DNA of 64,000 nt from Thermophilibacter provencensis (GTDB lineage Bacteria > Actinomycetota > Coriobacteriia > Coriobacteriales > Atopobiaceae), in contig NZ_LT671417.1 of assembly GCF_900128445.1 (NCBI RefSeq), positions 248,001-312,000 of the forward strand. Direction: 5' to 3'. Positions within the stretch are counted from its first letter, which is position 1; each line of letters starts with the position of its first letter. A program made the translations under genes and the position numbers. Positions 61,724 to 64,000 of this stretch are shown here, in pieces. The notes beneath the pieces were generated by a model that made no database searches, was not told the origin of the DNA, and saw only the letters and a program-made list of their open reading frames with translations.

Positions 61724-61840
61724 TAGTGTACTTTTTGGAAATCCCCCGAGGTACACTACGTTTTTTCTTCAGTAGAATCGCTGGTAGAAAAATGTTACCT
61801 CATCGATAGTACTTGAGAAGTCCGCAAAAAAGCACACTAC
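61724..61840 (-). promoter_or_regulatory. xthA upstream region with three copies of a TAGTGTAC-type repeat
   Basis: AT-rich intergenic DNA. tagtgtac at 61724-61731 and gtacactac at 61751-61759 form an inverted repeat; gcacactac at 61832-61840 is a third copy near the stop of the PHP gene. TACACT on the minus strand could double as a -10 box. An operator is possible but unproven. Confidence 0.4.
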
Positions 61841-62682
61841 AAACGAACCTCAGGCTCAGGCATGGGCACATCCAGCCCGGCGCCTGCCATCGCAGCCAGG
61901 AATGCCTCGGCCGAGCGCGTGGCAACAAGCTCCTGCGGGAAGTGAATCTCCTCGAGCATGGCGAGTGCGTTGGGGGCGCGGCCCACGTCGCAGCAGATGT
62001 GGGCATCGGTGCTCACTGCCACCTGACAGCCAAGCTCGGCGCACGTCTCGGCAATCTGGGCGCAGCGGCCCCACGTGCGACCCCCGCGCCCACGGGACTC
62101 CAGACTGTGCTCGTTAATCTCGACGAGCTTGCCCTGGTGCGCGGCCTCGCCCACGACCTCGGCGACGTCGAACGCCACGCCGGCGCGGCCCGTATGCCCG
62201 AGCACGAGCACCTTGGGCTGCGCCAGCGCGCCGAGGTACATCTGGGTGGCCTCGGCGATCGTGGCGTCCTCGGCAAAGTCCTTGTAGTGCACGCTCGCGA
62301 TCACATAGTCACAGTTCTCCAAGGCGCGCTCGAAGAGCGACGCCGGACGGCGGTACGGCCGGCCCACGATGCTCACGTCCGCCGGCACGTCCTGGCCGAA
62401 GAGGCGTCCGTCGAGCGTGCGGATGTCCGCCTCCATGCCATGGAGCAGACGCACGCCCTCCCAGACGCGCGGCCAGACGCCCATGTTGATGAAGTGCTGG
62501 TAGTCACGCAGGCTTCCGCGCGTGAGGTCGGTGTTGGGGAAGAGCATGTCGCTGAAGTGGTCGGTCACGCCCAGGAGCTCGAGGTCGGCATCGCGTGCGG
62601 CGAGCACATTCTCGCGCACCGTGGAGTAGGCGTGGCGCGAGTAGAGCGTATGGGTGTGGACGTCACAGCGGTTCTGCAGCAT
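61837..62682 (-). CDS. PHP-domain phosphohydrolase (YcdX-like)
   Basis: 281 aa from ATG 62682 (GAGGAGAGCC upstream). The PHP metal site is clear: DVHTHTLYSRHAYST at the N-terminus, LLGVTDHFSDML, GMEADI, VIASVHYKDF, LVLGHTGR, VEINEHSL and VSTDAHICCDVG. PHP enzymes hydrolyse phosphate esters with three metal ions; the substrate of this clade is usually not known. Located between xthA and the aminotransferase, same strand. Confidence 0.92.
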   Translation of the reverse strand: MLQNRCDVHTHTLYSRHAYSTVRENVLAARDADLELLGVTDHFSDMLFPNTDLTRGSLRDYQHFINMGVWPRVWEGVRLLHGMEADIRTLDGRLFGQDVPADVSIVGRPYRRPASLFERALENCDYVIASVHYKDFAEDATIAEATQMYLGALAQPKVLVLGHTGRAGVAFDVAEVVGEAAHQGKLVEINEHSLESRGRGGRTWGRCAQIAETCAELGCQVAVSTDAHICCDVGRAPNALAMLEEIHFPQELVATRSAEAFLAAMAGAGLDVPMPEPEVRL

Positions 62683-62695
62683 GGCTCTCCTCAAA

Positions 62696-62728
62696 ATGGG
62701 TCAAAAGTGACTGTCACTTTTGACTCAT
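62696..62728. repeat. Short palindrome overlapping the aminotransferase stop
   Basis: 16-bp arms 62696-62711 and 62713-62728 with one G-T pair and a single central base; core gtcaaaagtgac-t-gtcac. It covers the stop codon of the aminotransferase gene. Confidence 0.8.
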
Positions 62729-63909
62729 CGGTAGCTGTCGGCGAGGGCGGCCCAGGCGGGCATGGAGTTGACGATGGTCTCGTGGCTCACGCAGTATCCC
62801 ACGCGAACCCAGCCCGGGCAGCCGAAGGAGTCGGACGGGACGGGCAGCAGCTCGAAGGTCCTGGCGCGCTCGAAGAACGCGTTGGCATCGGGCTCGAGCG
62901 CCCTGACCCACAGGTAGAACGCGCCCTCGGGCTCGATGAACTCATAGCCCAGCGCCGAAAGCCCCTCGGTGAGGGCGCGGCGGTTCTCGGCATAGGCCTC
63001 CACGTCGCTCGGGCAGTCCACGCAGTCCATAAGCACGCGCTGGAAGAGCGCCGGGGCGCAAACAAAGCCCAGCTTTCGGCCGGCACCGGCCACGGCGAGC
63101 ACCAGCTCGTCGTGCTCGGGGTTGGTGGGCGGCACCAGCACCCAGCCGATGCGCTCGCCCGGCAGCGACAGGCTCTTGGAGTAGGAGTAGCACACGATCG
63201 TGCGGTCGTAGACGGACGGCACCCAAGGCACCTTCGCGCCGTAGGTGATCTCGCGATAGGGCTCATCGGCCACGAGGTAGATGGCAGTGCCGAGGCGCTC
63301 CTCCGCCTCGTGGAGCGCGCCCGAGAGCGCCTCGAGGTTGGCGCGGGAGTATACCGATCCCACGGGGTTGTTGGGCGAGTTGATGACAACGGCCTTGGTG
63401 CGCGGCGTGATCGCCGCGGCAACGGCAGCCACATCCACCTGGAACGTGGTGGGGTCCGCGAGGACCTCCACGCAGGCGGCGCCCGAGGTCTCGATCCAGA
63501 CGCGGTACTCGGGGAAGTACGGCGCGATCACGATAACCTCGTCGCCCGGGTTGACGACCGAATGGAACGAGATGGAGAGCGACGCGGCGGCCCCGCAGGT
63601 GAGGTAGAGGTCCCCGGCAGACGCCACCCCCTCGCCGAAGCGGCGGCAGAGGCTTGCGGCCACGGCCTCGCGCGCAGCGGGAAGGCCGCTCGCCGGCGTG
63701 TAGCCGTGGAGCTGCGTGGCGGGCAACGTGAGGCTCTTCTCGATAGAGGCGCGCACGGCGTCGGGGGCGGGGATCGACGGGTTGCCGAGCGAGAAGTCAA
63801 AGACGTTCTCGGCCCCGATCTGGGCCTTGCGCTCCTCCGCGTAGGCGGAGATCTCTCGAATGGAGGACTTCTGCGCGCCGTAGGCGACGCTCTTCTCGTT
63901 AAGTGACAT
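62725..63909 (-). CDS. PLP-dependent aminotransferase (class I/II)
   Basis: 394 aa from ATG 63909, with GGAGAG upstream. Fold type I motifs: FDFSLGNPSIPAPDAV at the N-terminus, GAAASLSISFHSVVNPGDEVIV, VVINSPNNPVGSVYSRANLEAL (cofactor Asn-Pro), the region YLVADEPYREI with the PLP Asp, CYSYSKSLSLPGERIGWV with the PLP Lys, and a C-terminal Arg region (GCPGWVRVGYCV). Substrate is not readable; the group includes aspartate- and aromatic-type enzymes. Confidence 0.92.
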   Translation of the reverse strand: MSLNEKSVAYGAQKSSIREISAYAEERKAQIGAENVFDFSLGNPSIPAPDAVRASIEKSLTLPATQLHGYTPASGLPAAREAVAASLCRRFGEGVASAGDLYLTCGAAASLSISFHSVVNPGDEVIVIAPYFPEYRVWIETSGAACVEVLADPTTFQVDVAAVAAAITPRTKAVVINSPNNPVGSVYSRANLEALSGALHEAEERLGTAIYLVADEPYREITYGAKVPWVPSVYDRTIVCYSYSKSLSLPGERIGWVLVPPTNPEHDELVLAVAGAGRKLGFVCAPALFQRVLMDCVDCPSDVEAYAENRRALTEGLSALGYEFIEPEGAFYLWVRALEPDANAFFERARTFELLPVPSDSFGCPGWVRVGYCVSHETIVNSMPAWAALADSYR

Positions 63910-63955
63910 GCTGCTCTCCTCTCGCGGCACCGCCGCTCGCACGTTGCTGCGGCTC

Positions 63956-63961
63956 ATTGTA
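63956..63961 (-). promoter_or_regulatory. Possible -10 box of the aminotransferase gene
   Basis: TACAAT on the minus strand, 47 bp before the start codon, same hexamer as before folP-folK. No good -35 seen. Confidence 0.35.
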
Positions 63962-64000
63962 CTCGCGAGAAGGACCGTGAGGGGCGCTCCGCGGCAAGCC

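Overview
The window looks like chromosomal DNA of a high-GC actinobacterium of the class Coriobacteriia, most likely an Olsenella/Atopobium-type member of the Atopobiaceae. The basis is the 16S sequence, the very GC-rich codon use, the ATP synthase operon running into murA, the rpmE leader with two GGUCGGAA hairpins, and prfB without a programmed frameshift. These assignments are from memory and pattern, not from a search. Nearly everything is on the minus strand. Plus-strand genes occur only at 53800-55254, 56006-56779 and 59852-60805. Most of the content is housekeeping; no prophage, insertion sequence or CRISPR array was seen.

Region 1 (1-17.3 kb): the N-terminus of a GH31 glycosidase, a patatin-like lipase, two small genes, the trans-translation pair ssrA (tmRNA) and smpB, a flavin reductase with a stand-alone rubredoxin, a TPR protein, RNase R, the cell-division ABC pair ftsEX, a YitT protein, release factor 2 and SecA. 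The 3' end of secA carries a 43-bp inverted repeat and a frameshift that puts the C-terminal zinc-binding motif out of frame. A large BTAD (SARP-type) regulator closes the region.

Region 2 (17.4-35.7 kb): three complete 16S-23S-5S rRNA operons, head to tail on the minus strand, in near-identical 5,210-bp units (one base differs in one 16S). They are separated by two mutually unrelated spacers of 1,379 and 1,331 bp in which I find no convincing gene. None of the operons contains a tRNA.

Region 3 (35.7-49.4 kb): a phosphohexomutase that seems to begin at AUC, galU, a DtxR-family metal regulator, murA, the complete F1Fo ATP synthase operon with an AtpI-like leader gene, upp and glyA.

Region 4 (49.4-64 kb): a YrdC/Sua5 protein, prmC with its substrate gene prfA, a glycerate kinase, an unknown membrane-anchored protein, ribosomal protein L31 with a long Ala/Lys/Glu tail, type III pantothenate kinase, a degenerate BirA-fold protein, a FolP-FolK fusion, a sirtuin, a second patatin, exonuclease III, a PHP-domain hydrolase and a PLP aminotransferase.

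Beyond the genes, the most notable structure is a set of long, nearly perfect intergenic palindromes (84 bp at 56785, 47-bp stem at 60811, 26-bp stem at 7131, paired elements at 48031, a smaller one at 62696). Several share the cores gtgacaggg/tgtcatgaa or ggggac-n-gtcccc. I found no convincing previously undescribed multi-gene system; the best leads are the tandem rRNA array with gene-less spacers, the secA 3' rearrangement and the palindrome set.
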